Shown: positions 8,971 through 17,537, counted from the stretch's first letter. The stretch: DNA of 64,000 nt from Paraliobacillus salinarum (GCF_014083865.1 NZ_JACEFA010000003.1:1-64000); one strand, 5' to 3'. Notes: generated from the sequence alone by a model not told the origin. Made by a program: numbers and translations.

Positions 8971-9825
8971 TTAACTTTCGTTTATAAAATTTAGTAATGC
9001 ATCGCTAATCTGCTCTGCTTGTCGATATCCGTCCATATATAAATGATGTAGCTTATCCTTGTTCCTTTCTACTCTACTAACCTTTAATGGTTGTTCTGGT
9101 TGAATAATAAACACTTCTCCATTCTTCTCCATATTTTCCAGATTTTCAATTGTTTGATTGTACTTCTCATGCCTTTGCTCCAATATACGTACTAACTCTG
9201 GATACTTTTTATATGTATGCTTTACTACTCTGTTGAATTTCAGCTTCTTTTTTATATAACCTTGATTCCTAGTTAAAATGACAACGTGCTTCTTGTTACC
9301 GTTTTGAATGGAAGCATTGATTGGGATTGGGTCGCTCACTCCACCATCCATTAGCTCAACCCCTTTATGCAAAACACTTTCAGATACGAACGGTAATGAG
9401 CTTGATGCTCGTACTATTTTAAATAATTCTTCTTTACTTTCAAATGAATCGTAATATACAGGTTCACCCGTATATATATCAGTTGTAGCAACAACTAACT
9501 TTTTGTTATTTTTTAAAAATGACTCATAATCGAATGGAACTAATTGATTGGGAAGTGTATCAAAGATAAAATCCATTCCGAATAATGGTTTTTTTGTTAA
9601 TAAACGCTTAAATGATAAATATTCCGGGTGACTACTGTAATCTACAAATACTTTATAGTTTCGCCCTCTTTGATTTGCAACATAAGATGTGGCAACACAA
9701 GCGCCAACTGATGCACCAGCGACAAATGGAAAGTCTATTTGTTTATCGTGAAAATAATCTAAAACCCCAGCAGTATAGACTCCCCTCATTGCTCCACCTT
9801 CTAAAATCAAACCAATTTCCTGCAT
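8971..9825 (-). CDS. Patatin-like phospholipase family protein
   Basis: A 284-residue patatin-fold hydrolase with a Ser-Asp dyad. The oxyanion-hole motif GGAMRGVYTAG lies near residues 10-20, the nucleophile elbow GASVG near 37-41 (Ser39) and the catalytic Asp in DGGVSDPIP near 160. All three elements are intact, so an active esterase or lysophospholipase is expected. The C-terminal part (YNQTIENLENMEKNGEVFIIQPEQPLKVSRVERNKDKL, residues about 217-255) is the extension seen in YjjU-like members. AAGGAAGAAGG precedes the ATG. No signal peptide is visible, so it is probably cytoplasmic or membrane-peripheral. The natural substrate is unknown. Confidence 0.85.
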   Translation of the reverse strand: MQEIGLILEGGAMRGVYTAGVLDYFHDKQIDFPFVAGASVGACVATSYVANQRGRNYKVFVDYSSHPEYLSFKRLLTKKPLFGMDFIFDTLPNQLVPFDYESFLKNNKKLVVATTDIYTGEPVYYDSFESKEELFKIVRASSSLPFVSESVLHKGVELMDGGVSDPIPINASIQNGNKKHVVILTRNQGYIKKKLKFNRVVKHTYKKYPELVRILEQRHEKYNQTIENLENMEKNGEVFIIQPEQPLKVSRVERNKDKLHHLYMDGYRQAEQISDALLNFINES

Positions 9826-10047
9826 TTGTTTTACCTTCTTCCTTTTTTAATTATCTATTTTGTCATTTCACAGCTCGGCTATTCAATTTTTTTGGTGCAT
9901 GTTATTTACTTATGGTATGATCGAATTACATGTGTTTTATACTTTTGTATTGTAATACGAACTATTTCCATTGTTTATATCACAACCTTATCATAAATTT
10001 ATATTCGGTTGTGCTAATTCATTTATTTGTCTAAAGGAGCTTTAACT

Positions 10048-11202
10048 ATGGAGCATTTACTAAATAAAAACGTAAAGGAAATTGAAATATCTGGAATTAG
10101 GAAGTTTTTCAATATGGTAAGCGATAAAAAAGACACGCTTTCTTTAACCATTGGACAGCCAGACTTCTACACGCCAGATCACATTAAAGAAGCAGCTAAA
10201 CATGCAATTGATATGAACAAAACTACTTATACCCACAACGCTGGACTACTGCAACTACGGGAAGAGATTGCAAATGCGGTTCACGCAGATTATCAGTTAG
10301 AATACAATCCAAATAATGAAATAATTGTTACGGTTGGTGCATCGCAAGCAATTGATATTGCATTACGAACAATCATCGAAGTAGGTGATGAAGTTTTACT
10401 TCCCGGTCCAGTTTATCCAGGATATGAACCATTAATTAAACTTTCTGGTGGTAAACCAATATATATTGACACAACAGACTCAAACTTTAAAATAACGCCT
10501 GAAAAATTAAAAAAACACATTACAAGTAAAACGAAATGTGTCATTCTTCCTTATCCATCTAATCCAACCGGGGTCACGTTAATGAAAAAAGAGTTAGAAG
10601 AAATCGCAAAAGTAATTGAGCACGAGAATATATTTGTCATAGCTGATGAGATTTATAGTCAGCTTACTTACGATATACCTCATTATTCAATTGCTAGCAT
10701 TAACGAACAAATGAAACAGAAAACAATTGTGATAAACGGGCTATCCAAATCACATGCAATGACAGGTTGGCGTATCGGTTATACATTAGCCCCTTCTTGG
10801 CTCACACAACATATGCTTAAAGTTCATCAGTACAATGTTTCTTGTGCGACATCAATCAGTCAGTACGCTGCTATTGAAGCTTTGACCAATGGGAAACAAG
10901 ATCCAGTCACAATGAAACAGTCATATCATTCCAGAAGGGATTACGTGTATAATCGTTTGACTGATATGGGATTAGACGTCGTTAAACCAGACGGTGCATT
11001 TTATTTTTTTATAAAAATTGATACAAATTTATCTTCTTTTGATTTCGCATTAGATTTAGTTGAAGATGTTGGTCTAGCATTAGTACCCGGTAGTGCTTTT
11101 AGTAATTATGGAGAGGGATATTTACGCTTGTCATACGCCTATAGCATAGAAACATTAGAAGATGGGTTGAATCGATTGGAAGCCTTTTCAAAAAAACAAT
11201 AA
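10048..11202 (+). CDS. patA: PLP-dependent aminotransferase PatA (N-acetyl-LL-DAP aminotransferase)
   Basis: A 384-residue fold-type I aminotransferase closely following B. subtilis PatA: it starts MEHLLNKNVKEIEISGIRKF, with SLTIGQPDF, PYPSNPTGVT, the cofactor Asp/Tyr in ADEIYSQL and the PLP lysine in SKSHAMTGWRIG. It converts N-acetyl-2-amino-6-oxopimelate with glutamate, between DapH and YkuR in the acetyl-DAP pathway; B. subtilis PatA is also an aromatic aminotransferase. AAAGGAG at 10033-10039 lies 8 bases before the ATG at 10048, which rules out an in-frame start seven codons earlier. It is separated from dapH and ykuR by three genes and has its own promoter region. Confidence 0.92.
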   Translation: MEHLLNKNVKEIEISGIRKFFNMVSDKKDTLSLTIGQPDFYTPDHIKEAAKHAIDMNKTTYTHNAGLLQLREEIANAVHADYQLEYNPNNEIIVTVGASQAIDIALRTIIEVGDEVLLPGPVYPGYEPLIKLSGGKPIYIDTTDSNFKITPEKLKKHITSKTKCVILPYPSNPTGVTLMKKELEEIAKVIEHENIFVIADEIYSQLTYDIPHYSIASINEQMKQKTIVINGLSKSHAMTGWRIGYTLAPSWLTQHMLKVHQYNVSCATSISQYAAIEALTNGKQDPVTMKQSYHSRRDYVYNRLTDMGLDVVKPDGAFYFFIKIDTNLSSFDFALDLVEDVGLALVPGSAFSNYGEGYLRLSYAYSIETLEDGLNRLEAFSKKQ

Positions 11203-11206
11203 TAAC

Positions 11207-11374
11207 TTATTGAAGACTTTTGTTTATTTCATACTTGTTTAATAATAAATCTAGCTCTTGGCTTAAAAGGATTGATTCTTTGCTAGTAAACCCTTTAATA
11301 AGGGCAATCTCGATCATTCTTTTTCGAATTGTTTCTATTTGACTTAATGTCTTTCTAGCTTCAAATTTATTCAA
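11207..11374 (-). CDS. Spo0E-like aspartyl-phosphate phosphatase
   Basis: A protein of 55 residues from a TTG start at 11374, nine bases after AAGGAGG. It has the Spo0E family layout: two short helices with IETIRKRMIEIALIKGFTS and the conserved S-Q-E-L-D motif in ILLSQELDLLLNKYE. Spo0E proteins dephosphorylate Spo0A-P and restrain entry into sporulation. The SQELD signature is intact. The gene is convergent with patA, only 4 bases away. Which of several Spo0E paralogues it is cannot be told from sequence. Confidence 0.85.
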   Translation of the reverse strand: MNKFEARKTLSQIETIRKRMIEIALIKGFTSKESILLSQELDLLLNKYEINKSLQ

Positions 11375-11542
11375 ATCGAGACTCCTCCTTAAAAATAAAT
11401 GGTTAGAATACATTTAGTTTTTTCAAACATTACCAAGCGCATAGCAAAACCTGAAAAACTGTGATTGTTATTAATATACCCATTTTCAAAAAAATAAAAA
11501 CCTTAACAGTCTATATTTATTACAATTCTAGGAGCTGGAAAC

Positions 11543-12292
11543 ATGAAAAATAAATTAGCTTTTTTTGCCATATTAAGTCTTAGTATGATTTTTGCTGCTT
11601 GCTCTTCCGATAGTGATCCTGCAATTGTCAAGGAGGAAATGACAAGTCCAGTTGAAGAAGGCGCAACTTTAGTTGAGGAAACAGATAAAAAAGATACAGA
11701 AGAGACGCAAATGACAATTGAATTTATGTTAGAGGAAGAACAATTAACGATTAACTTAAATAAAATTCCAATTCTAAAAAATTACTTAGCTCAAATAAGT
11801 GACAGAAAAAAAGAAATTGAGCAAATGGAAATCAATAAACTTGATATCCAGTCAACAGAATCTATTTATTTACTAGGATTCGCTAAAGCAAATGATCTTT
11901 ATTCCTATTTGTTATTAGATCCTACCGACGAAGGACATTCATTTTTATTAACAGATCGCGCAAAATTCATCGAAGTTTTACCATCACCGGATAAAAACAA
12001 ATTAATGTTTTACTTTGAACGTACAGTAAATGATAAACCTTGGAATTTAAATAAAATAATGGTATTGGACTTGCAAAGTTGGGGAAACAAGAAACTAACT
12101 TATCAGGAAGAAGTTATTGATGTAGATTTAAGCCAATTTAATACACCAATTTCTTCTGTAGACTGGATAGATGATACAACCATTCAAGCTTCTATACCTA
12201 ATGTCGAGCAGCCAACAGAACAAGAACTAACAAATTGGTTCAACACAGGACAACCAATAAAACAAGTTGAACTTTCTATCAATAACAAATGA
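11543..12292 (+). CDS. Hypothetical lipoprotein
   Basis: A 249-residue exported protein with a type II signal peptide: MKNKLAFFAILSLSMIFAAC, lipobox cysteine at residue 20, followed by an acidic Ser/Asp/Glu-rich linker to about residue 60. The body is mixed, with IYLLGFAKANDLYSYLLLDP and an FIEVLPSPDKNKLMFYFER stretch that looks like strands of a beta-sheet or propeller-like domain. It ends in a WFNTGQPIKQVELS segment. No family is recognised. AGGAG lies 9 bases before the ATG. It shares a bidirectional terminator with the next gene. Extracellular, membrane-anchored location is inferred. Confidence 0.7.
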   Translation: MKNKLAFFAILSLSMIFAACSSDSDPAIVKEEMTSPVEEGATLVEETDKKDTEETQMTIEFMLEEEQLTINLNKIPILKNYLAQISDRKKEIEQMEINKLDIQSTESIYLLGFAKANDLYSYLLLDPTDEGHSFLLTDRAKFIEVLPSPDKNKLMFYFERTVNDKPWNLNKIMVLDLQSWGNKKLTYQEEVIDVDLSQFNTPISSVDWIDDTTIQASIPNVEQPTEQELTNWFNTGQPIKQVELSINNK

Positions 12293-12300
12293 AAGATATA

Positions 12301-12337
12301 AAAAAAGCTAACTTTCACTGTAGAAATTAGCTTTTTT
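12301..12337. terminator. Bidirectional terminator
   Basis: An 11-bp stem AAAAAAGCTAA / TTAGCTTTTTT (12301-12311 with 12327-12337) lies between two convergent genes and has A- and T-runs on its flanks. Confidence 0.85.
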
Positions 12338-12786
12338 TATTTTATTTCTATATTTTTTTCAATTTTGATATTTACAACTTCGTCCTCTACATAAAACTGT
12401 GTGTGAACATATAAAGCATTTGATCCGTTTTCAAGAGGATGAAATATTTTTCTAGTTGGAGTCGTTCGATAAATATCACCAGGTTGGATCGTTTTACTGA
12501 TAGGACTTCCAGTGAAATTACTTTTATTCGCTCCAAATGAAAGGTAAGTTAATGGTGTTCGATGCTTTAGTGTTACTGGCTCTTCTCCCACATACTCCAA
12601 CGAATGTAAAATCCTTAATCCTTCTGCACCATTCTCCATCCTCATATGTAAAATGAAATCGCCTTCTTGTTTATGTATCACAACTGGCTCAGCTAATGCT
12701 GTTGTTGAACTAGCTCTTAACCAGAGTACTGTTCCAGAGCCTATCAATATAAGTATAAAAGACATGATTGCTAATCGCCTAATCAC
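12337..12786 (-). CDS. Hypothetical membrane-anchored or secreted protein
   Basis: A 149-residue protein from GTG 12786 (GGGAGG 7 bases upstream). An N-terminal basic segment IRR is followed by one hydrophobic helix (about residues 5-25) that acts as a signal anchor. The exported part looks all-beta (EPVVIHKQEGDFILHMRMEN, VEDEVVNIKIEKN). The pattern of a tandem aliphatic strand, then EPVTLKHRTPL, then a Gly/Asn loop, recalls Ig-like extracytoplasmic domains, but I cannot name a family. It is convergent with the preceding lipoprotein gene. Function unknown. Confidence 0.6.
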   Translation of the reverse strand: MIRRLAIMSFILILIGSGTVLWLRASSTTALAEPVVIHKQEGDFILHMRMENGAEGLRILHSLEYVGEEPVTLKHRTPLTYLSFGANKSNFTGSPISKTIQPGDIYRTTPTRKIFHPLENGSNALYVHTQFYVEDEVVNIKIEKNIEIK

Positions 12787-12916
12787 CAAACACCCTCCCT
12801 TCAACTATTTTCTATTCAATATATAAGACGTATTAATCTTCTAAAAAGTTTCACAATTATGTAAAAAAATAATAATTTGTCCAATTCACTAAATTCTTTA
12901 CGTTTTTTTTATACCT

Positions 12917-12946
12917 TGCATAATTACATTGATTTAAACCAAACTA
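12917..12946 (+). promoter_or_regulatory. Predicted SigG (forespore) promoter of the spoVA-type operon
   Basis: TGCATA at 12917-12922, a 17-base spacer and CAAACTA at 12940-12946 resemble the SigG consensus (TGMATA, 17-18, CATACTA), with one mismatch in the -10. It stands 55 bases before the first gene of the lipoprotein-spoVAC-D-Eb cluster, whose B. subtilis counterparts are SigG-dependent. Predicted, not proven. Confidence 0.6.
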
Positions 12947-13001
12947 ACTACACCTTTTCTTATATAAATTAAGAAAAAAATTCAAGAATATAGGTGATGA
13001 C

Positions 13002-13427
13002 ATGAAATACAAACTATTGACTTTTTTTTCCGCTTTACTTCTGCTAACTAGTTTGTTTGGATGTAACCAAAATAATGAATCAACAAATCAACTAGATAAT
13101 GTCGAGAAAATTAATTACCAACAAACAACCAATTCAGATGTAACATACTATATTCGAAAAAAATTTGATTCCGTTTCAGATGTAAAAGCAATTGTTTATG
13201 ACAAGGAATTAATTGTTGCGATAAAAGCAACTACTTTTCAACAAATCAATGAACAATCTATCGAAAAAAAAGTGAAGAAAAGTTTAGAAGAACAATTTAA
13301 TTTTAAAGAAATTAACGTCTCTTCCGATCAAAAAATATTTATTGAGATAAATAAAATACATCAATCTCCCGAAAACTTAGAAAAGAAATTTAATCATATC
13401 AAAAAATTATTAAAAGATAACGCATAG
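13002..13427 (+). CDS. YhcN/YlaJ-type sporulation lipoprotein
   Basis: A 141-residue lipoprotein with signal peptide MKYKLLTFFSALLLLTSLFG and lipobox Cys21. The mature part carries the weak YhcN/YlaJ pattern: DVTYYIRKKFDSVSDVKAIVYDKELIVAIK, then a QSIEKKVKKSLEEQF helix and a strand IFIEINK. Members of this group are forespore lipoproteins found in the spore inner membrane. It is the first gene of a four-gene operon with spoVAC, spoVAD and spoVAEb (18-base gap to spoVAC), behind a SigG-like promoter. In the mobile spoVA2mob operons of other bacilli a YhcN/YlaJ lipoprotein also precedes spoVAC. Confidence 0.75.
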   Translation: MKYKLLTFFSALLLLTSLFGCNQNNESTNQLDNVEKINYQQTTNSDVTYYIRKKFDSVSDVKAIVYDKELIVAIKATTFQQINEQSIEKKVKKSLEEQFNFKEINVSSDQKIFIEINKIHQSPENLEKKFNHIKKLLKDNA

Positions 13428-13444
13428 AAAGAAGGTTTACATAT

Positions 13445-13912
13445 ATGGACAACTCACCTTCCACAACAAAAAAATCATATCAAAAAATAGCACAACAACA
13501 AGAACGTAAACGTCCTATTTTAAAGAATTGCATATACGCTTTCTTCTTTGGCGGATTAATTTGTACAATCGGACAAGGTATCTCTACTTTTTACATGTAT
13601 TTTTTTGATTTCACTGAACAAACAGTAGGTAATCCTACAACCGCAACGTTAATCTTCATCACCATGTTATTAACAGGTTTTGGAGTCTATGATCACATAG
13701 CTCAGTTTGCTGGAGCGGGTACAGCAGTTCCGGTAACGGGTTTCGGTAATGCTGTAATTTCGGCAGCTATTGAACATCGATCAGAAGGCTTTGTTCAAGG
13801 TGTTGGAGGAAATATGTTTAAATTAGCCGGGTCTGTTATTTTATTCGGAGTATTTTCTGCGTTTGTTGTAGCATTAATAAAAACAATCTTATTAGAATGG
13901 GGCGTCATATAA
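13445..13912 (+). CDS. spoVAC: Stage V sporulation protein AC
   Basis: A 155-residue membrane protein of the SpoVAC family, with a soluble basic N-terminus (to about residue 25) and helices at about 27-50, 62-80 and 120-147. The conserved block is FAGAGTAVPVTGFGNAVISAAIEH. SpoVAC is part of the channel that loads Ca-dipicolinic acid into the developing spore and releases it in germination; in B. subtilis it has mechanosensitive-channel properties. The stop codon overlaps the ATG of spoVAD by one base (TAATG), implying coupled translation. Confidence 0.95.
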   Translation: MDNSPSTTKKSYQKIAQQQERKRPILKNCIYAFFFGGLICTIGQGISTFYMYFFDFTEQTVGNPTTATLIFITMLLTGFGVYDHIAQFAGAGTAVPVTGFGNAVISAAIEHRSEGFVQGVGGNMFKLAGSVILFGVFSAFVVALIKTILLEWGVI

Positions 13913-14922
13913 TGTTACGTGGTAAACAAACTTGGGAGTTCGAAAATCGTCCAACTATTATTTCAACTGGGATTACAGGAGGTCCATTCGAAGCAAAAGG
14001 TAACTTAACAGCCACATTTGATCAGTTGTATAATGATTTACGATTAGAACAAAATTCTTTTGAACAAGCTCATCAATTACTCCTTGAATCAGCATGTCAA
14101 CACGCACTTAGAAAAAGTAATATAACCAAAGAAGCGGTTCAATTTTTAATTGCAGGGGATTTAATTAATCAAATTACTCCTACAAGCTTCACCGCTAGAA
14201 CTTATCAAATCCCATATATAGGTACATTTAGTGCTTGCGCAACGTCAATGGAATCACTAGCACTGGCCGCCAACTTAATAAATTCAAACAATGCTAATTA
14301 CGTGTTAACAGGATCAAGTAGCCATAACGCTGCAGTAGAAAAACAATTTAGATATCCAACAGAATATGGTGGTCAAAAGCCACCTACAGCTCAATGGACA
14401 GTTACAGGAGCGGGTGTAGGGTTATTAGCAAATAAAGGGGACGGACCAAAAGTTACAAGTGCAACCATCGGAAAAGTGGTTGATATGGGAATGACAGATC
14501 CCTTTAATATGGGAGAGGCAATGGCTCCAGCTGCAATTGATACAATAGCTACACACCTAATGGATCGCGGGATTGATGCTTCGTATTATGATTGTATTAT
14601 TACTGGTGATTTAGCAGAAATAGGTAGATCCATTGCACTAGAGTTGGCCAAACAAAAAAATATCCTATTAAACACGGATACTTTTTTGGATTGCGGTTTA
14701 ATGCTTTATAAGAAGGATCAACAAGTGTTCGCAGGTGCAAGCGGGTCTGGTTGCTCTGCTGTAGTAACTTATGGTCATTTAATCAATCAATTAAATGATA
14801 AAAAGTTAAACAAAATTTTAGTAGTTGCAACAGGTGCCCTATTATCACCTTTAACTGTACAACAAAAACAATCTATTCCTTGTATTGCACATGCAGTTTC
14901 AATCGAGAACGGAGGTCGATAA
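13912..14922 (+). CDS. spoVAD: Stage V sporulation protein AD
   Basis: A 336-residue thiolase-fold protein. SpoVAD is a peripheral inner-membrane protein that binds dipicolinic acid directly. Conserved segments are GKQTWEFENRPTIIS at the N-terminus, GTFSACATSMESLALAANL (the thiolase-like Cys region), TGSSSHNAAVEKQFRYPTEYG and ASGSGCSAVVTYGHLIN. The start MLRGKQTW is chosen at 13912 because family members begin at this GKQTW motif; an upstream in-frame ATG would lie inside spoVAC. It is flanked by spoVAC (1-base overlap) and spoVAEb (3-base gap). Confidence 0.95.
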   Translation: MLRGKQTWEFENRPTIISTGITGGPFEAKGNLTATFDQLYNDLRLEQNSFEQAHQLLLESACQHALRKSNITKEAVQFLIAGDLINQITPTSFTARTYQIPYIGTFSACATSMESLALAANLINSNNANYVLTGSSSHNAAVEKQFRYPTEYGGQKPPTAQWTVTGAGVGLLANKGDGPKVTSATIGKVVDMGMTDPFNMGEAMAPAAIDTIATHLMDRGIDASYYDCIITGDLAEIGRSIALELAKQKNILLNTDTFLDCGLMLYKKDQQVFAGASGSGCSAVVTYGHLINQLNDKKLNKILVVATGALLSPLTVQQKQSIPCIAHAVSIENGGR

Positions 14923-14925
14923 GCG

Positions 14926-15276
14926 ATGGTTTTTTTATGGTCTTTTATAGTCGGTGGGATGATCTGTGTTATTGGACAACTCATGTTTGATGTTTTGAAA
15001 TTGACGCCTGGACATACCTTAAGCATACTAGTAGTTGCAGGTGCGATCTTGAATGGTTTTGGTTTATATGAACCTTTAATTGATTTTGCTGGAGCTGGTG
15101 CAACTGTTCCGATCACTAGCTTTGGTAACTCTCTAGTGCATGGTGCATTACAAGAAGCAGAGAAACACGGATTAATAGGTGTAGTTACTGGTATGTTTGA
15201 AGTAACTAGTTCTGGAATTACAGCCGCAATTATTTTTGGGATGATTGGAGCAATATTTTTTAAACCAAAAGGATGA
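14926..15276 (+). CDS. spoVAEB: Stage V sporulation protein AE, b-type
   Basis: A 116-residue integral membrane protein with three to four helices. The conserved motif DFAGAGATVPITSFGNSLVHGAL parallels the one in SpoVAC, and both belong to the same fold family. It is part of the DPA channel with SpoVAC and SpoVAD. The gene ends the four-gene cluster; no spoVAA, spoVAB, spoVAEa or spoVAF is present here, so this is a reduced spoVA set. Its stop codon lies inside a hairpin shared with the convergent yogA-like gene. Confidence 0.94.
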   Translation: MVFLWSFIVGGMICVIGQLMFDVLKLTPGHTLSILVVAGAILNGFGLYEPLIDFAGAGATVPITSFGNSLVHGALQEAEKHGLIGVVTGMFEVTSSGITAAIIFGMIGAIFFKPKG

Positions 15277-15302
15277 CTAGAAGTTAAAATTACTTCTAGT
15301 CA
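15274..15302. terminator. Hairpin spanning both stop codons of convergent genes
   Basis: TGACTAGAAGT (15274-15284) and ACTTCTAGTCA (15292-15302) form a perfect 11-bp stem. The SpoVAEb stop TGA is the first codon of one arm and the TAG of the oxidoreductase lies in the other. There is no strong T-run, so termination is plausible but not certain. Confidence 0.6.
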
Positions 15303-16288
15303 TTCTGAGCAACTTGTATCGCTATCTTACCGAATTGTTGTGCTTTTTGTAGATATTGAAATGCTTCTTTTGTTTCTTCCAGTACAAAAACACTGTCTAC
15401 TATAGGGTGAATTTGATGCTTCTCAATAAATTGCAATAGATCGCGTAACTCTTCTCTATTCCCCATTGTTGAACCAAGCAATTGATATTGTCCATAGAAA
15501 AATTTACGGATATCAATGGTTACCTGATCTTCTGTTGTCGCACCGAAAGTAACGATTTTTCCTCCCCGTTTAAGTACGGATAAGGAACGATTAAACGTTG
15601 CTCTTCCTATACTATCTATAACTAAATCAATGGATTCGTCTTTGAGCTCTGCATTCCAATCTGCTTCTGTATCAATTGCTAGATCCGCCCCCAAAGCAAT
15701 CGCTTTTGCTCTTTTTTCTGGAGATCGAGAAGTAACAATTACTCTAGCGCCAATCGCTTTCGCAAACTGAATGATATACGTTGCGACACCACTCCCAGCA
15801 CCAGGTATAAATACGGTTGAGTTCGCACTAACATTCCCTTTTGTAAACAATGCTCGATACCCAGTTAAGGCAGATAATACTAAAACACCAGCTTCTTCCC
15901 AACTTAAATAACTTGGCTTTCTCTCAACATAGTTTTGATCAACCACATATTTTTCAGCAAATGTTCCATCATTTGGCATACCTACAATTTCAAATGACTT
16001 TGGTGGCGCGTCTGATTGATGTAACCAGCCTAGACCAGGATTTACGATTACTTCATCGCCCGGAGCAAAGTTTGTCACATTTTTTCCGACCTGTTCAATC
16101 ACTCCAGCGCCATCTGAACCTAAAACTAATGGAGTAGAAACATTTCCTCTTCTTTCTGGAATATGTAAATCGCGATGGTTCAAACCAGCTACCTTAATAG
16201 CAATTTTCACCTCATTATCTTTAAGTGTAGGTTCTGGTATTTTCCTTATTAGAATACTTTCTTCCTCATGCACAAACGCTTTAATCAT
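15296..16288 (-). CDS. Zinc-independent medium-chain dehydrogenase/reductase (YogA-like)
   Basis: A 330-residue MDR-superfamily NAD(P)H-dependent oxidoreductase related to B. subtilis YogA and quinone oxidoreductases. The N-terminal GroES-like domain has VAGLNHRDLHIPERRG, where zinc alcohol dehydrogenases carry a catalytic Cys; here it is Asn, so no catalytic zinc is expected. The Rossmann motif is GAGSGVATYIIQFAKAIGA near 165-183, followed by TSRSPEKRAKAIALGAD. The ATG at 16288 follows GGAGTG; an earlier in-frame ATG has no ribosome binding site. Substrate unknown. It appears monocistronic. Confidence 0.85.
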   Translation of the reverse strand: MIKAFVHEEESILIRKIPEPTLKDNEVKIAIKVAGLNHRDLHIPERRGNVSTPLVLGSDGAGVIEQVGKNVTNFAPGDEVIVNPGLGWLHQSDAPPKSFEIVGMPNDGTFAEKYVVDQNYVERKPSYLSWEEAGVLVLSALTGYRALFTKGNVSANSTVFIPGAGSGVATYIIQFAKAIGARVIVTSRSPEKRAKAIALGADLAIDTEADWNAELKDESIDLVIDSIGRATFNRSLSVLKRGGKIVTFGATTEDQVTIDIRKFFYGQYQLLGSTMGNREELRDLLQFIEKHQIHPIVDSVFVLEETKEAFQYLQKAQQFGKIAIQVAQND

Positions 16289-16372
16289 ATTAACACTCCA
16301 AATCACTATTTTTGATTTCATGATTTAATTTTGTCATACTAATAATATCAATACTAGAAGAGGATGAATAAC

Positions 16373-16654
16373 TTGTCAAAGTTAGCGACACATACATATA
16401 TAATCGTTGATCGTAAAATTAAAGAAAATCAACAATGTATCACGCAAGATGAGTACACACTCACCTTGCATAATCATTGCATAGAAAGTTACAGCCAACA
16501 ATACAATATTGACCATGTATATGATATGACCTATCGAAAAGTCAATATTAATTACTTTCTATATCTCCATACGAATAAAGGAGTAACTGCATTTCAAACA
16601 AAAGAAAATCCAAATGCTTTTGTGCAATCATTTAAACAAATCAAACATGCATAG
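16373..16654 (+). CDS. Hypothetical protein, small PH-like
   Basis: A protein of about 93 residues that is not recognised with certainty. The strand-rich pattern (TYIIVDRKI, EYTLTLHNHCIESYS, YRKVNINYFLYLHTNKGVTAFQTKENP, then a helix AFVQSFKQIK) resembles a bacterial PH-like fold in which a basic central strand is followed by a closing helix. The TTG at 16373 lies 9 bases after GAAGAGG, while the ATG at 16364 touches the Shine-Dalgarno sequence directly; either could be the start. It is divergent from the yogA-like gene and convergent with the amidase. Confidence 0.6.
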   Translation: MSKLATHTYIIVDRKIKENQQCITQDEYTLTLHNHCIESYSQQYNIDHVYDMTYRKVNINYFLYLHTNKGVTAFQTKENPNAFVQSFKQIKHA

Positions 16655-16685
16655 AGTTATGTCATTTCTAATAGTTTGCTTCTAA

Positions 16686-17495
16686 CTATTTTACAATGAC
16701 ATATTTATCATTTGCAGTTATATAATAAATATCACCTTTCGAATTTTTCACTTTGTATTGTTCACCATTTTCTACTTTTATTTTATCTACAATCTTTGGA
16801 AAACCGATCCCTTTGTTGATTGTGTTAACCAAGTATTGATCTCCCCAGCCCGGTTGACGATAATAACGTAATTCATCAACAATGCTTTCGACACGCCTCC
16901 CGATATACCATGCAGTTGGCTGCTCTCCTTCACCTGATATATTGGTCTTTTCTTTATATGGTGTGTTCGTTAGTAAACAGATCCCTTCAACGACTGCTTC
17001 TGCTAGCTTGATCCAATCTTTACTCAATTTCTTTTGATCTTGAATTGAATCAGCAAATCCATATTCAATAATAATTGTCTCTACCTGCCCTGTTTCTCGA
17101 TGCATAAAGTAATAATCTCTTTTTTCATTGTTAGAAAGACTTCGAGTAAATACTCTTCTAACATTTTGATTTGCTTCTTTAATTTTCTTAGCTAAAACTC
17201 TTGCACGATTCCCATCTGTATGAATGGAATGAATCAACTCTGCACCGATGCCACCACCTGAATTAATGTGGTTAGAAATACAATATGTCGCTTTACTAAA
17301 TATAACGCGATTTACCCGTTCTTCACTAGCAAGATATTTATCTGAATACCTAGTCATTTCTACAGGAATACCCAACTCTTGCAAACGCGCATATTGATAT
17401 AATGAAATTCTCAAAACAAATTCCTTTTCTATCCATATTGAATTGCTACCACCACCGTTATCTTTTCCACCATGGCCAGGATCAATTATTATTAT
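16686..17495 (-). CDS. N-acetylmuramoyl-L-alanine amidase (Amidase_3), phage-endolysin type, non-standard start
   Basis: The reading frame encodes a complete Amidase_3 catalytic domain, about 269 residues from the ATA at 17495. It cleaves the MurNAc-L-Ala bond of peptidoglycan. Zinc ligands and catalytic residues are all present: IIIDPGHGGKDNG (His), IEKEF (Glu), SNHINSGGG (His) and IIIEYGFADS (catalytic Glu). The C-terminal region (GKGIGFPKIVDKIKVENGEQYKVKN and on) is a small wall-binding-like module. There is no ATG, GTG or TTG between the upstream stop codon (17522) and 17414, which is already past the first His motif. AAAGGAG at 17510-17504 is 8 bases before ATA 17495. So it uses ATA/ATT or has lost its ATG. 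A holin gene precedes it. Confidence 0.75.
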   Translation of the reverse strand: MIIIDPGHGGKDNGGGSNSIWIEKEFVLRISLYQYARLQELGIPVEMTRYSDKYLASEERVNRVIFSKATYCISNHINSGGGIGAELIHSIHTDGNRARVLAKKIKEANQNVRRVFTRSLSNNEKRDYYFMHRETGQVETIIIEYGFADSIQDQKKLSKDWIKLAEAVVEGICLLTNTPYKEKTNISGEGEQPTAWYIGRRVESIVDELRYYRQPGWGDQYLVNTINKGIGFPKIVDKIKVENGEQYKVKNSKGDIYYITANDKYVIVK

Positions 17496-17537
17496 AGTGA
17501 TCGCTCCTTTGTCTGTTAGTTATATACATCTACCATT

